A program made the position numbers and the translations under genes. The notes under the pieces are model-generated. The model saw nothing but the letters and a program-made list of their open reading frames with translations, made no database searches and was not told the DNA's origin. Of a stretch of 64,000 nucleotides of DNA, positions 8,213 through 16,820 are shown piece after piece (position 1 is the first letter of the stretch; each line of letters begins with the position of its first letter). This stretch comes from CAADGV01 sp040290295. Its GTDB lineage: Bacteria; Bacteroidota; Ignavibacteria; UBA10030; UBA6906. The stretch lies in NCBI GenBank assembly GCA_040290295.1, contig PSMW01000005.1:62001-126000 (forward strand), given 5' to 3'.

Positions 8213-9121
8213 ATGATACAAGTTCGTCGGTCTGCCTGGTGCACCTTCACTATCGCTGCGCTTGCGCTTACAGTCCAAGAGGCACGTAGTGATAACCCGT
8301 TCGAGCGGGCGCTCAAAACCTTCGGTTCGGATGCGGCGGTGAAAGGATACGTCCAGCCCTTACAGGATCTCGTCGGGGCAAACATGAGCAGTGGCTGGTA
8401 CAGGTCTGCTTATGTGCCTAGCTCCGGACTGAACATTTCCTTCAACGTCGTTGGCATGGCGGCCCTTCTCAACGATGATCTGAAGAACTACGACGCACCG
8501 ACACCGCCCGGATTTACCCAAAAGACATTCCGAACGGCAACAGTGTTTGGAAAGAAGGGCGCACTCGTGAATGACTCATCCCGCTTGAGCTATCGCGGGA
8601 CCGACGGTGCTATCAATGCGTCCTTCTTTCCGCTCGCCACATTGCAGGCAACCATTGGTCACATCCAAGGAACTGAAGTGATCGTGCGCGGCATTCACCT
8701 TCCCGAGGTGAGTGGGTTTCCGAAAGTCACCTTTTGGGGTGTCGGTGCACGGCATAGCATCAATCAATATCTTTGGGACGACGATAAGGCTCCGATCTTC
8801 ATAGCTCTGGGCGTCTTCTACAACAAGATCTCCATCGGCGACATAGTGGAGGCGAAGAGCTTGGTGCTGGGACCTCAGGTGGGCACTCAGTTGTCAATCC
8901 TCGAACTTTACGGAGGCGTGGCATACACCAACAGCACTATGAAGCTCCACTTCACATCTTCACAAGCCGGCAGCCCTGTTATCGATGTGGAACTTGAAGC
9001 AAAAGACAAAGTCCGCGGCACGCTCGGCGCTGCGCTCAATCTCGGCTTCCTTCACCTCAACCTCGACGCGAACATCGGTTCGGTGACGAACCTTTCGGCA
9101 ATGCTTGGATTTGGCTTTTAA
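8213..9121 (+). CDS. Exported barrel-like protein, copy A2 (DUF6588-like)
   Basis: The 302-residue product is a paralogue of the protein at 6647-7561. Shared blocks include KGYVQPLQDLVGANMSSGWY, TATVFGKKG, DGAINASFFPL, GTEVIVRG, ARHSINQYLW and the closing AMLGFGF. I chose the ATG at 8213 over an upstream TTG because a ggaag Shine-Dalgarno precedes it and the protein then begins with a normal signal peptide (MIQVRRSAWCTFTIAALALT) ending near the EARS site. A barrel-like outer-membrane location is inferred from the strand pattern and the terminal Phe. No function is assigned. Confidence 0.7.
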   Translation: MIQVRRSAWCTFTIAALALTVQEARSDNPFERALKTFGSDAAVKGYVQPLQDLVGANMSSGWYRSAYVPSSGLNISFNVVGMAALLNDDLKNYDAPTPPGFTQKTFRTATVFGKKGALVNDSSRLSYRGTDGAINASFFPLATLQATIGHIQGTEVIVRGIHLPEVSGFPKVTFWGVGARHSINQYLWDDDKAPIFIALGVFYNKISIGDIVEAKSLVLGPQVGTQLSILELYGGVAYTNSTMKLHFTSSQAGSPVIDVELEAKDKVRGTLGAALNLGFLHLNLDANIGSVTNLSAMLGFGF

Positions 9122-9151
9122 CGAATGTACGATCACAATTTGGAGTATGTC

Positions 9152-9697
9152 ATGAAATCGAAACTCGTTCTCTTCCTCCTGCTTGTGTTCCTGACGACTG
9201 TTGGAGCCGACTGCGTCAACGACCCTATCGTCGTCGCACTGGCTGTCGATCCGATCAAAGGATGCTATCCTGTTAACACGGGCAATGGTTCGTTCAGTGG
9301 AACAACAACGGTAACGCTCAAGGACCTCATCCCCTCGGATTTCCGCGATAAGCTAAAAGGAATCCGGGTGTACGACGTGAGCGTCAAGGTCGAAGGACCC
9401 TATCCGAGCGGCAACGTCTCAGGCAATGGTTATGTGCGGTTCGATAGCGGACCAGAGTTACACGTACTCAGCTTCTCCGGGCAGTACTCGGCATTTGCCA
9501 ACGGCGTATCGCTGCTTAACTCAGGAGGATTGATCACTCCGGCTTCCGGCTTCCGGCAATTTCTTTCGCAGATCAGTGACCTGAACAATCTCCCCACGCA
9601 AGCAACCTTGCGCGGACAAGGAAGCGGACCTGCTGCAACGCAGTCGTTCTCTGTTTGCATTATCATCTCGTTGCAGGCAGATGCTACAGCCAATTAG
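9152..9697 (+). CDS. Small exported protein, copy B2
   Basis: The 181-residue product is a paralogue of the one at 7590-8144, sharing DPIKGCY (KPIVGRY in B1), IRVYDVSVKVEG (GRVYDLRVHVEG in B1) and the end LQADATAN. The signal peptide KSKLVLFLLLVFLTTVGADC is followed by a Cys-Val-Asn that is also present in B1. Asp at -1 argues against lipoprotein processing, so the conserved Cys may have another role. The ATG at 9152 is preferred to one 27 bases upstream because ggag lies 6 bases before it. It follows copy A2 by 30 bases and is the last gene of the duplicated group. Confidence 0.7.
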   Translation: MKSKLVLFLLLVFLTTVGADCVNDPIVVALAVDPIKGCYPVNTGNGSFSGTTTVTLKDLIPSDFRDKLKGIRVYDVSVKVEGPYPSGNVSGNGYVRFDSGPELHVLSFSGQYSAFANGVSLLNSGGLITPASGFRQFLSQISDLNNLPTQATLRGQGSGPAATQSFSVCIIISLQADATAN

Positions 9698-9716
9698 GCT
9701 GCACTTGTTCGAAACA

Positions 9717-9754
9717 GCAAAGCCTCTGAGACATCATGGTCTCAGAGGCTTTGC
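9717..9754. terminator. Perfect 16-bp hairpin closing the duplicated A-B island
   Basis: The sequence at 9717-9732 is an exact inverted repeat of 9739-9754 with a six-base loop (atcatg). The stem carries GCAAAGCCTCTGAGAC and its complement. It begins 19 bases after the B2 stop and ends 39 bases before rlmN. There is no T-run on either side, so it is either a terminator without a U-tract or an RNA-stabilising 3' structure. Confidence 0.6.
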
Positions 9755-9793
9755 CGTTGAATCGCGACACCTTCTTTTGTAGATTGATGTCGC

Positions 9794-10942
9794 ATGGTAT
9801 CGCCCCGACACAACATCCTTGGCTTGACCCTTCACGAGCTTTCCGACCTCGCAGAACGATTCGGGGAAAAGCGTTATCGCGGCAAGCAGCTCTTCGATTG
9901 GCTGTATGCAAAAGGCGCGACGACTTTTCCCGAGATGACGAGCCTTGCAAAATCGTTCCGCGAGAAACTGGAGGTGGAAGCCTGCATAACGGGCGTGAAG
10001 ATCCTCCACCACCAATGCTCGCCGCTCGATGGAACGACGAAGTTTCTCATCGGACTGCAGGACGGGCTTCATGTGGAAAGCGTTCTCATCCCACCGCGAC
10101 GTTCGTTTCAGGACCCCTCTGCGGCAGGCGAGGAGGAACAACGCCGGCTCACCCTGTGCATCTCCAGTCAAGCCGGATGCCCGTTGGATTGTTCTTTCTG
10201 CGCAACGGCAACGATGGGCTTCGCACGTAACTTGACGACGGGAGAAATCGTCGGTCAGGTTCTGCAGATTCGACGGGTGGCGCACCGACCCATCACCAAT
10301 GTTGTCTTCATGGGCATGGGTGAGCCGCTGATGAACTACGACAACGTGATGAAGGCGGTGGATATTTTGATCAACGGACTCAACATCGCGGCTCGTCGTA
10401 TCACGATCTCCACCGCCGGTTGGGCGGACAACATCCGACGCATGGCAGACGAGGGGTGCAAGGCCAAACTGGCGGTATCCCTTCACAGCGCGGTGGATAC
10501 AACGCGAACGCTCCTCATGCCGATCAATAAGAAATTCCCCCTTAGCGAGTTGCTCGCTGCGCTGCGGTACTATCATAGCAAGACGGGCAAGCGCGTCACG
10601 TACGAGTATATTTTCTTCGACGATCTGAACGACACCGTTGAGGAAGTCGAACGCTTCGTACGTTTTGCCCGACAGGTGCCGTGCAAAATCAATATCATTC
10701 CATTCCACTCGATCGCCTTCGCTGGGATCGATCCCCATCGCGCGGCGCTTCGTCCTTCTCCCCGCATGGAAGCCATTGCGGATCATCTCCGCAGGCAACA
10801 CCTGACGGTGTTCGTGCGCAGCAACGCGGGCGAGGATATCGACGCGGCGTGCGGGCAGCTTGTCGTCAAGACGGCGCATGCTCGACGGGGTCGGACCTCC
10901 TCCCATCGCGCACCTTCATTTCCGCAACGACTTCCCGCATAA
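9794..10942 (+). CDS. rlmN: 23S rRNA (adenine-2503-C2) / tRNA-A37 methyltransferase, radical SAM
   Basis: The 382-residue product is a dual-specificity radical SAM enzyme that methylates A2503 of 23S rRNA and A37 of some tRNAs. The 4Fe-4S-binding motif is QAGCPLDCSFCAT (Cys-X3-Cys-X2-Cys). FMGMGEPLMNYDNV and the later SLHSAVD and NIIPFH blocks are typical of RlmN/Cfr. The N-terminal part (ELSDLAERFGEKRYRGKQLF) is the RlmN accessory domain. The C-terminal SNAGEDIDAACGQL contains the catalytic cysteine that forms the methyl-carrying intermediate. The last 20 or so residues are a non-conserved basic tail. It runs in the same direction as adk, 58 bases upstream of it. Confidence 0.96.
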   Translation: MVSPRHNILGLTLHELSDLAERFGEKRYRGKQLFDWLYAKGATTFPEMTSLAKSFREKLEVEACITGVKILHHQCSPLDGTTKFLIGLQDGLHVESVLIPPRRSFQDPSAAGEEEQRRLTLCISSQAGCPLDCSFCATATMGFARNLTTGEIVGQVLQIRRVAHRPITNVVFMGMGEPLMNYDNVMKAVDILINGLNIAARRITISTAGWADNIRRMADEGCKAKLAVSLHSAVDTTRTLLMPINKKFPLSELLAALRYYHSKTGKRVTYEYIFFDDLNDTVEEVERFVRFARQVPCKINIIPFHSIAFAGIDPHRAALRPSPRMEAIADHLRRQHLTVFVRSNAGEDIDAACGQLVVKTAHARRGRTSSHRAPSFPQRLPA

Positions 10943-11000
10943 GGTTATGAGCACCGCCGGCAGCACTCTACCATCACCTCAAACGACAACGAGACCAATC

Positions 11001-11648
11001 ATGCGTTTGATATTTTTCGGACCACCCGGCGTCGGCAAAGGGACGCAGGCGAAGCTCCTCTTTTCAGAATTCGGCATCCCCCACATTTCTACCGGCGACA
11101 TGCTGCGCGCAGCGGTTGCCGAAGGAACCACGTTGGGTAAGAAAGCAAAAGCGATTATGGACGCAGGCCAGCTCGTGCCCGACGATGTCATGATCGGTAT
11201 CGTGCGGGACGTGTTGACGTCGCCGCATGTACGCGACGGGTTTATTCTCGACGGCTTTCCGCGCACCGTTGAACAGGCGAGGGCATTGAGCAAACTATTC
11301 GACGAGTTGGGGATCGTTAACTACCACGTTATCAACTTCACCGTCAACGATGCGGAAGTGATTCGCCGCCTCGCTTCGCGCGTAATGTGCGTGAACGATG
11401 GAACAATCTACAGTACGCTCACCGACGGCATAACGCTCGACTCCCGCTGCCCCTCCTGTGGCGGCAAGCTAATTCAGCGCGACGACGACAAGGAAGAAAC
11501 CGTCCGCAAGCGCTTGGCGGTGTATCACTCCACGACCGAACCGGTGTTGGAGTTCTATCGCTCCTGCAACGTGGTGCTGGAAGTGGATGGCACACGAAGC
11601 ATCGAAGAGGTCAACGCAGCCATCAAAACGTCGCTCGGTATCGTATAG
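11001..11648 (+). CDS. adk: Adenylate kinase
   Basis: The 215-residue product converts ATP + AMP to two ADP in the cytosol. It has the P-loop GPPGVGKGTQ at its N-terminus, the AMP-binding ISTGDMLR and DGFPRTVEQA blocks, and the long LID form. The LID metal site reads Cys-X2-Asp-X16-Cys-X2-Cys (MCVND through CPSCGG), so the usual second cysteine is Asp. QRDDDKEETVRKRL after it is conserved. The ATG at 11001 immediately precedes the first strand; a longer frame begins inside rlmN but has no family similarity there. The phosphodiesterase gene begins 4 bases after its stop. Confidence 0.96.
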   Translation: MRLIFFGPPGVGKGTQAKLLFSEFGIPHISTGDMLRAAVAEGTTLGKKAKAIMDAGQLVPDDVMIGIVRDVLTSPHVRDGFILDGFPRTVEQARALSKLFDELGIVNYHVINFTVNDAEVIRRLASRVMCVNDGTIYSTLTDGITLDSRCPSCGGKLIQRDDDKEETVRKRLAVYHSTTEPVLEFYRSCNVVLEVDGTRSIEEVNAAIKTSLGIV

Positions 11649-11652
11649 CGTT

Positions 11653-12420
11653 GTGCGTAAGCCTCCGGACATCGTGATCGTTGCCCACCGCGGCAGCTCA
11701 GGCCGGGCACCCGAAAACACACTCGCTGCATTCCGTTGCGCCGTTCACGACGGGGCAGATATGATCGAGCTGGACGTTCGAATGTCGCGTGAGGGAGAAC
11801 TGATCGTCCTGCACGATCGCACCGTGAACAGAACGACGAATGGACGAGGAACGGTCTGGCACATGACGGTCGATGAGTTGAAGCGACTGGATGCAGGCTC
11901 GTGGTTCTCTCCGCGTTTTGCCGGTGAGCGCATTCCTCTCTTGCACGAAGTGGTGCACATCCTCCCACCGACCATGTCACTCAACATCGAAGTCAAGACC
12001 GACGGTCGGCCGAAATCCTCGCCCCATTTGGAGGAGCGCTTGGTGCGGTTTCTGCACGATACCGGTCTGACCACACGGGTCTTGGTATCTTCCTTCGAGC
12101 ATTCATTTCTCAAACGTGTACACTCGCTCGACGCACGCATTCCGCTGGGTGTGCTGTATGTACCGATTCGCGCCATCGGCCGCAAGCCTTCAACACTCGC
12201 ATGGCGTGTGGGTGCATCGGTGTTCATTTGCAGCAGCGCACAATTGCGCAAGCGTTTCGCGGCAGACGCGCATGCGCACAAGCTTCTGCTGGGATGTTAT
12301 GGCGTGAACAATCGACGGCAGGTGGAGAAAGCATTGAGGTTCGGGGTGCATGCGCTCATCACGGACCATCCACGTGAGATCAGAACACACGTCGAGCAGT
12401 TCGTTGCACAACGTGCGTGA
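11653..12420 (+). CDS. Glycerophosphodiester phosphodiesterase
   Basis: The 255-residue product hydrolyses glycerophosphodiesters to glycerol-3-phosphate and an alcohol in phospholipid turnover. The GDPD signature is clear: IVAHRGSSGRAPENTLAAF, then ELDVRMSREGELIVLHD, with the catalytic histidines in HRG and HD and the metal-binding Glu-x-Asp. NIEVKTDG follows. There is no signal peptide, so it is cytosolic. The start is taken as the GTG at 11653, four bases after the adk stop; a longer in-frame start would overlap adk without matching the family. It ends 86 bases before the convergent pdxH gene. Confidence 0.92.
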   Translation: MRKPPDIVIVAHRGSSGRAPENTLAAFRCAVHDGADMIELDVRMSREGELIVLHDRTVNRTTNGRGTVWHMTVDELKRLDAGSWFSPRFAGERIPLLHEVVHILPPTMSLNIEVKTDGRPKSSPHLEERLVRFLHDTGLTTRVLVSSFEHSFLKRVHSLDARIPLGVLYVPIRAIGRKPSTLAWRVGASVFICSSAQLRKRFAADAHAHKLLLGCYGVNNRRQVEKALRFGVHALITDHPREIRTHVEQFVAQRA

Positions 12421-12506
12421 AGATCAAAATCACGCGGTCATCACGATCCGCATCGCCGCTCGAACACATCTCGAAACCATCGTGTGGGAGGTGTTCCAAC
12501 ACGTCA

Positions 12507-13142
12507 TCAAGGAGCAAGACGTTCGAGAAGCCAACCGCCGTGTTCGTTTCTGCGATAGACCAACCGATCGTGAAGGCGGTTTTCGCGCCCTTGCCAGAAC
12601 TCGATCGTGTGCGGCGCAACGCGATACCCTCCCCAGTGCTGGGGGCGAGGAACAACCGCATTCTTGTACTGCTCCCATAACTCCTTGAAGCGCTCATCTA
12701 AGAACGTGCGATGGGGAATGACGGAACTCTGCGCCGAAACGAGAGCACCGATCTGACTTGCAACAGGCCGACTATGAAAGTACTCATCGCTTTCCTGTTC
12801 GGTAAGCTTGCTGACCGTACCCTCGATGCGCACTTGTCGCTCGAGCGGCTGCCAGAAGAAGACAAGGGCAGCACGCGGGTTCTCCTCCAACTCCCTTCCT
12901 TTCCTACTTCGATAGTTGGTGTAGAAACAAAATCCGCGTTCATCGAAGCCCTTCAGGAAAACGACGCGCGCCGAAACATCACCCGATCGCGTCGACGTCG
13001 CTAACGTCATGGCGTGTGCATCGGGAACACCGGCAAGCCATGCTTCATCGAACCAGACTCGGAATTGCGCAATCGGGTCGGGGGCGACGTCCTGTTCCAT
13101 CAAGGAGCGCTGGTGCTCCAGTTGTGAGCGTGTTGTCACCAT
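12507..13142 (-). CDS. pdxH: Pyridoxamine/pyridoxine 5'-phosphate oxidase
   Basis: The 211-residue product makes pyridoxal 5'-phosphate using FMN and oxygen. Diagnostic blocks are DPIAQFRVWFDEA, DVSARVVFLKGFDERGFCFY, TNYRSRKGRELEENPRAAL, FFWQPLERQVRIEG and the closing RLAP. The C-terminal region IEFWQGRENRLHDR is the PLP/FMN-binding signature. The ATG at 13142 is used; a TTG two codons upstream is possible. The gene is convergent with the glycerophosphodiesterase and its start lies 18 bases beyond the stop of the Lon-like gene, so it is probably read from the same minus-strand transcript. Confidence 0.96.
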   Translation of the reverse strand: MVTTRSQLEHQRSLMEQDVAPDPIAQFRVWFDEAWLAGVPDAHAMTLATSTRSGDVSARVVFLKGFDERGFCFYTNYRSRKGRELEENPRAALVFFWQPLERQVRIEGTVSKLTEQESDEYFHSRPVASQIGALVSAQSSVIPHRTFLDERFKELWEQYKNAVVPRPQHWGGYRVAPHTIEFWQGRENRLHDRLVYRRNEHGGWLLERLAP

Positions 13143-13160
13143 CGGCAAGAGCGTCCGCCG

Positions 13161-15587
13161 TCAACCAAACTTTTTTACTTTTCTTGCATACATCATCAGT
13201 TGCTTATCGACACGCGCATGCACGTACGCTGCGGGCTTGCCGAACAAGATTTCGATGCCCTCATCGATCGTGCGAACGCTGTAGATGTGAAACTTCTTCT
13301 GCCGCACCGCTTCGACGATGTCGTGGCGCAACATCAAGTCCTCTTCATTTTGGTGGGGGATGAGAACGCCCTGTGTGCCTGTCAGGCCACGAGCGTTGCA
13401 CACATCGAAGAAGCCCTCGAGTTTTTGATTCACCCCACCGATGGGCTGGATGTTGCCCGACTGATCCACGGAGCCGGTCACCGCAATGTCTTGTCGCAGA
13501 GGTAAGCCGGAAAGACTCGACAGCAGCGCATACACTTCCGTGGACGCCGCGCTGTCGCCGTCCACTTCGGCATAGGACTGTTCGAAGGCGATGCTCGCGC
13601 TCAGCACCAACGGTTTGTTCTTTGCATAGCGGTCACGCATGTATCCAGCGAGAATGAGCACGCCTTTGTTGTGCGATGGCCCGCTCAGTTCTGCCTCCCG
13701 TTCGATGTTGACGATCCCAGCGCGACCCATGGCGGTTTTGGCCGTGATGCGCGACGGCTTGCCGAACGCGTAGCCGCTCGTTTCGTACACCGAAAGGCCA
13801 TTGACCTGACCGACGACCGCTCCTTTTGTATCGATGCGGATGGTGCCGTCGAGAATCATTTCCTGAATTTTCTCCTCGATGAGCCGAACACGCTCGATGC
13901 GTTCGTCGATGGCTTTACGCACATGCTCGGCGTTCACGGAGGAGGCGCCCGCCTTTCGTGCCCAGTAATCCGATTCACGAATGAGGTCGGCGATGATGGT
14001 AAAGCGCGTAGAGAGTTTCTTCTGCTGGCCCGCAAGCCGCGCGCCGTACTCGACCACTTCGCACATACCGCTCACCTCGAACGGAAGAAGCTGTTCTGAC
14101 GTGCACAAGTGTTTGATGAACGAAACGTAGCTGGCAATCGATTTTGCCTCTTTCGGCATTTCCGTGTCGAAGTCCGCCCGCACCTTGAAGAGCTTTTTGA
14201 AATCGTCGTCCAACTCATACAGCAAGCCGTAGGTGTACGGATCGCCGATCATGACGACTTTGATGTTCACATCGATCGGTTCCGGCTTCAAGGCAAGGTA
14301 GGAGCCGAACATTCCGGTCTCCGGCGGCTGAATGTCGAGCTTGCCGTGACGCAGGACGCGCTTGAGCGACGTCCACACACCCGGTTCGACGAGCGCATCT
14401 TCCGCATTCAGCACCAAATACCCTCCATCGGCCTTGAGCAGCGAACCGGCTTTGATATGGGTAAAGTCTGCACGCCAAACACCATCGCGGTCAACGACCC
14501 GTTCGATCGTTCCGAAGAGGTTCTTGAAGCGCGGGTTCGTTTCGATGACGATCGGCCTGCCCTTCACGGTGCTGTTATCGACAAGCACGTTCACCTGAAA
14601 TTCCAAGAAACGATCCTGCTCCTTTTGAACGGCAATGCCGAACACGTTCGGTTGCTCCTCTCGCTGATAGAAGCGGTGGAGATTGTTGAGGATGTGCTCT
14701 CGCATGTCGAGCAAGTATTCATGCACTTTCGGATCAGGATATGTTGCTTCGACGTCGGCAACAAGTTCATCCACGAGCGGCACAACGGTACGGTAGCTGA
14801 GTTGTTCGGCAGAAGCTTTTGCTTTCCGTTCGATGTTGCGCATCTCGCGCATCACATTGTCCAGCAGTCGCTCAAGCTCCGCTTGGTCAGCAACAAGTTG
14901 GTCGAAGCGTTCTTGCGACATCTCTCCCGCGATCACTTTTGCGTGCAGTTGGTCGAGACTGACGGGATTGCCGTCTTCCACAGGGGCAATCTCGGGCCGA
15001 GTCATAGTGCCGGTTTGGACTTGCACGACTTCGAAGCCCCGTTCTTTCACTTTACGTTCGAGATCTCGCAGTACGCTGCGTTGGCGCTCCTGAAAATGCT
15101 CGAGCGTCGCTTTGCGCTGTTCGTGATAGCGGCGGCTTTCGAACAAAGCAGGGATGCCTTTGAGCAACTCGTTCAGAAATCCCTCCATGTCCTTTCTGAA
15201 CGCCGATCCTTTGCCCGCAGGCAGCTTGATCATGCGCGGAGCATCGGGATCGCGGAAATTATGCACGTAACATTTATCCGTCAACTGCGCCGACAACTGC
15301 TCGTACTCGTGCAGCAACCGTTTGATCGTTGTGGTTCGGCCCGTACCTGAAACGCCGGTGACGAACACGTTATATCCTTGACGCATCATTTCGAGACCGA
15401 CGCGCAGCGCGCGCAGCGCGCGGTCTTGTCCGATAATTTCAGCAATCGGCTCGACTTCCTCGAGGCTCGCGGCGCCGAGAGCTTCAGGGGTGCAATGCCA
15501 TCGCAATCGTTCGATGGGGACTTCGAAACGCTGAGGGAGGCGTTCACGGGGATGCGGGCGTTTGCGGAGAGACCGGGGATGTTTCAT
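13161..15587 (-). CDS. Lon-like AAA+ ATP-dependent protease (AAA_32 type)
   Basis: The 808-residue product belongs to the Lon-related family of soluble AAA proteases (COG1067-like) that lack the N-terminal LON substrate domain. The Walker A region is VTGVSGTGRTTTIK, with Arg in place of the usual Lys in GxxGxGK(S/T). The middle contains long helical insertions (about 150-300). The C-terminal protease domain carries the catalytic serine in EVDGDSAASTEVYA and the lysine in PIGGVNQKLEGFFD, forming the Ser-Lys dyad. It is presumably cytosolic and degrades or remodels proteins in quality control. It is followed by pdxH and preceded by rodA with a 13-base gap. Confidence 0.93.
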   Translation of the reverse strand: MKHPRSLRKRPHPRERLPQRFEVPIERLRWHCTPEALGAASLEEVEPIAEIIGQDRALRALRVGLEMMRQGYNVFVTGVSGTGRTTTIKRLLHEYEQLSAQLTDKCYVHNFRDPDAPRMIKLPAGKGSAFRKDMEGFLNELLKGIPALFESRRYHEQRKATLEHFQERQRSVLRDLERKVKERGFEVVQVQTGTMTRPEIAPVEDGNPVSLDQLHAKVIAGEMSQERFDQLVADQAELERLLDNVMREMRNIERKAKASAEQLSYRTVVPLVDELVADVEATYPDPKVHEYLLDMREHILNNLHRFYQREEQPNVFGIAVQKEQDRFLEFQVNVLVDNSTVKGRPIVIETNPRFKNLFGTIERVVDRDGVWRADFTHIKAGSLLKADGGYLVLNAEDALVEPGVWTSLKRVLRHGKLDIQPPETGMFGSYLALKPEPIDVNIKVVMIGDPYTYGLLYELDDDFKKLFKVRADFDTEMPKEAKSIASYVSFIKHLCTSEQLLPFEVSGMCEVVEYGARLAGQQKKLSTRFTIIADLIRESDYWARKAGASSVNAEHVRKAIDERIERVRLIEEKIQEMILDGTIRIDTKGAVVGQVNGLSVYETSGYAFGKPSRITAKTAMGRAGIVNIEREAELSGPSHNKGVLILAGYMRDRYAKNKPLVLSASIAFEQSYAEVDGDSAASTEVYALLSSLSGLPLRQDIAVTGSVDQSGNIQPIGGVNQKLEGFFDVCNARGLTGTQGVLIPHQNEEDLMLRHDIVEAVRQKKFHIYSVRTIDEGIEILFGKPAAYVHARVDKQLMMYARKVKKFG

Positions 15588-15600
15588 ACTGTGCAGTGTG

Positions 15601-16818
15601 TTAGTACTCCTTTCGATGCGCGTACAAGTTCAACAGCACGCCTGCCATCAGCATGTTCGCCACCAGTGCCGAACCACCATAGCTGAGAAACGGCAACGGA
15701 ATGCCGACCACAGGTGTAAGCCCCATCGCCATGCCGATGTTCATGAACATGTGTGTGGCAAAAATGCCCGTGAGTCCGATGGCGGTGAAACTGGCAAACG
15801 AGTTCTTAACGCTCGATGCAATCCGCACGCCACCGTAGAGCAGCAAGCTAAACAGGACAAGGATCACCACCGCAGCTATAAAACCGAACTCCTCTCCGGG
15901 TACGCAGAAGATGAAATCGGTCCACTGTGCGGGAATGAAATTCAGTTGCGTTTGCGTCCCTTGCAAGTAGCCCTTTCCAAAAAACCCTCCCGAACCGATA
16001 GCGATTTTTGATTGCAACACATTGTAGCCTGCACCGAGCGGATCGGCGCTCGGATCGAGAAACGTCTCGATGCGCTTTTGTTGATATGGGCGAAGTTTGC
16101 TATGAATAGATTGCACGGAGGTTCCCAACAACACCAACATCGAGAACACAACGGCGGCGGCAATCATGTTCCGTTTGGTCACCCACAACAGAATTCCCAG
16201 CACGAGGACGCTCACGAAAAACGGCGTCGCGCCTATCAGTGCGGTGATGGCAACGACGCCGGGACCCACAAGTGCAACGATCATGAACAGCGACGCTCCT
16301 CCCCAATACAACACCGGCAACAACATGCCGAAGAAGACGAGCGCCGTCCCCAGATCCGGCTGGCGGAGAATCAGCACGACGGGAACCAAGACAATCAACG
16401 ACGTGATGAGAAGATGTTTCCGCAGTGAGAGATCGATATCGCCGCGCGAAAGGTACACCGCCAACGCAAGAACGGTGGCGATCTTGGCAAACTCCGCAGG
16501 CTGCAGACTGAACGGACCGATTTGAAACCAGCTTGTCGAACCCGAAACCTGCTTCCCGATCAACAACACAATCACGAGCATGAGCACGGCGAGAAAATAC
16601 GTGGGGAGCGAGATGCGTTGCAGCGTCCGCAATGGCGTGACAGCGGCGGCGATCATCGCGACCGCTCCGATGCCGGCGGCGGCAAGCTGCTTGAAGAAGA
16701 GTTCCGACATTTTCGCGTCGAACGTTGCGCTGTAGATGGATACCAAGCCCAACGGCACCAAGCCGAGCACTGCCGCCAGTACTGGTATATCGACACGGTC
16801 GCGAAGAAGCGATGCCAT
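15601..16818 (-). CDS. rodA: Rod-shape glycosyltransferase RodA
   Basis: The 405-residue product is a SEDS-family peptidoglycan polymerase in the inner membrane with about ten hydrophobic segments. Recognisable blocks are STSWFQIGPFSLQPAEFAKI, RQPDLGTALVF, YNVLQSKIAIGSGGFFGKGY and the C-terminal GLTPVVGIPLPFLSYGGSA. RodA works with the transpeptidase PBP2 encoded just upstream to elongate the side wall. The chosen ATG at 16818 follows the mrdA stop by two bases; a TTG at 16824 overlapping that stop is the alternative. It is the last gene of the mreB-mreC-mreD-mrdA-rodA order. Confidence 0.96.
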   Translation of the reverse strand: MASLLRDRVDIPVLAAVLGLVPLGLVSIYSATFDAKMSELFFKQLAAAGIGAVAMIAAAVTPLRTLQRISLPTYFLAVLMLVIVLLIGKQVSGSTSWFQIGPFSLQPAEFAKIATVLALAVYLSRGDIDLSLRKHLLITSLIVLVPVVLILRQPDLGTALVFFGMLLPVLYWGGASLFMIVALVGPGVVAITALIGATPFFVSVLVLGILLWVTKRNMIAAAVVFSMLVLLGTSVQSIHSKLRPYQQKRIETFLDPSADPLGAGYNVLQSKIAIGSGGFFGKGYLQGTQTQLNFIPAQWTDFIFCVPGEEFGFIAAVVILVLFSLLLYGGVRIASSVKNSFASFTAIGLTGIFATHMFMNIGMAMGLTPVVGIPLPFLSYGGSALVANMLMAGVLLNLYAHRKEY

Positions 16819-16820
16819 CG

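Noticed and set aside
14109..15350. 413-codon plus-strand frame inside the Lon-like gene
   Set aside because: Its translation is His/Arg/Phe-rich without motifs, while the minus strand encodes a complete Lon-like protease.
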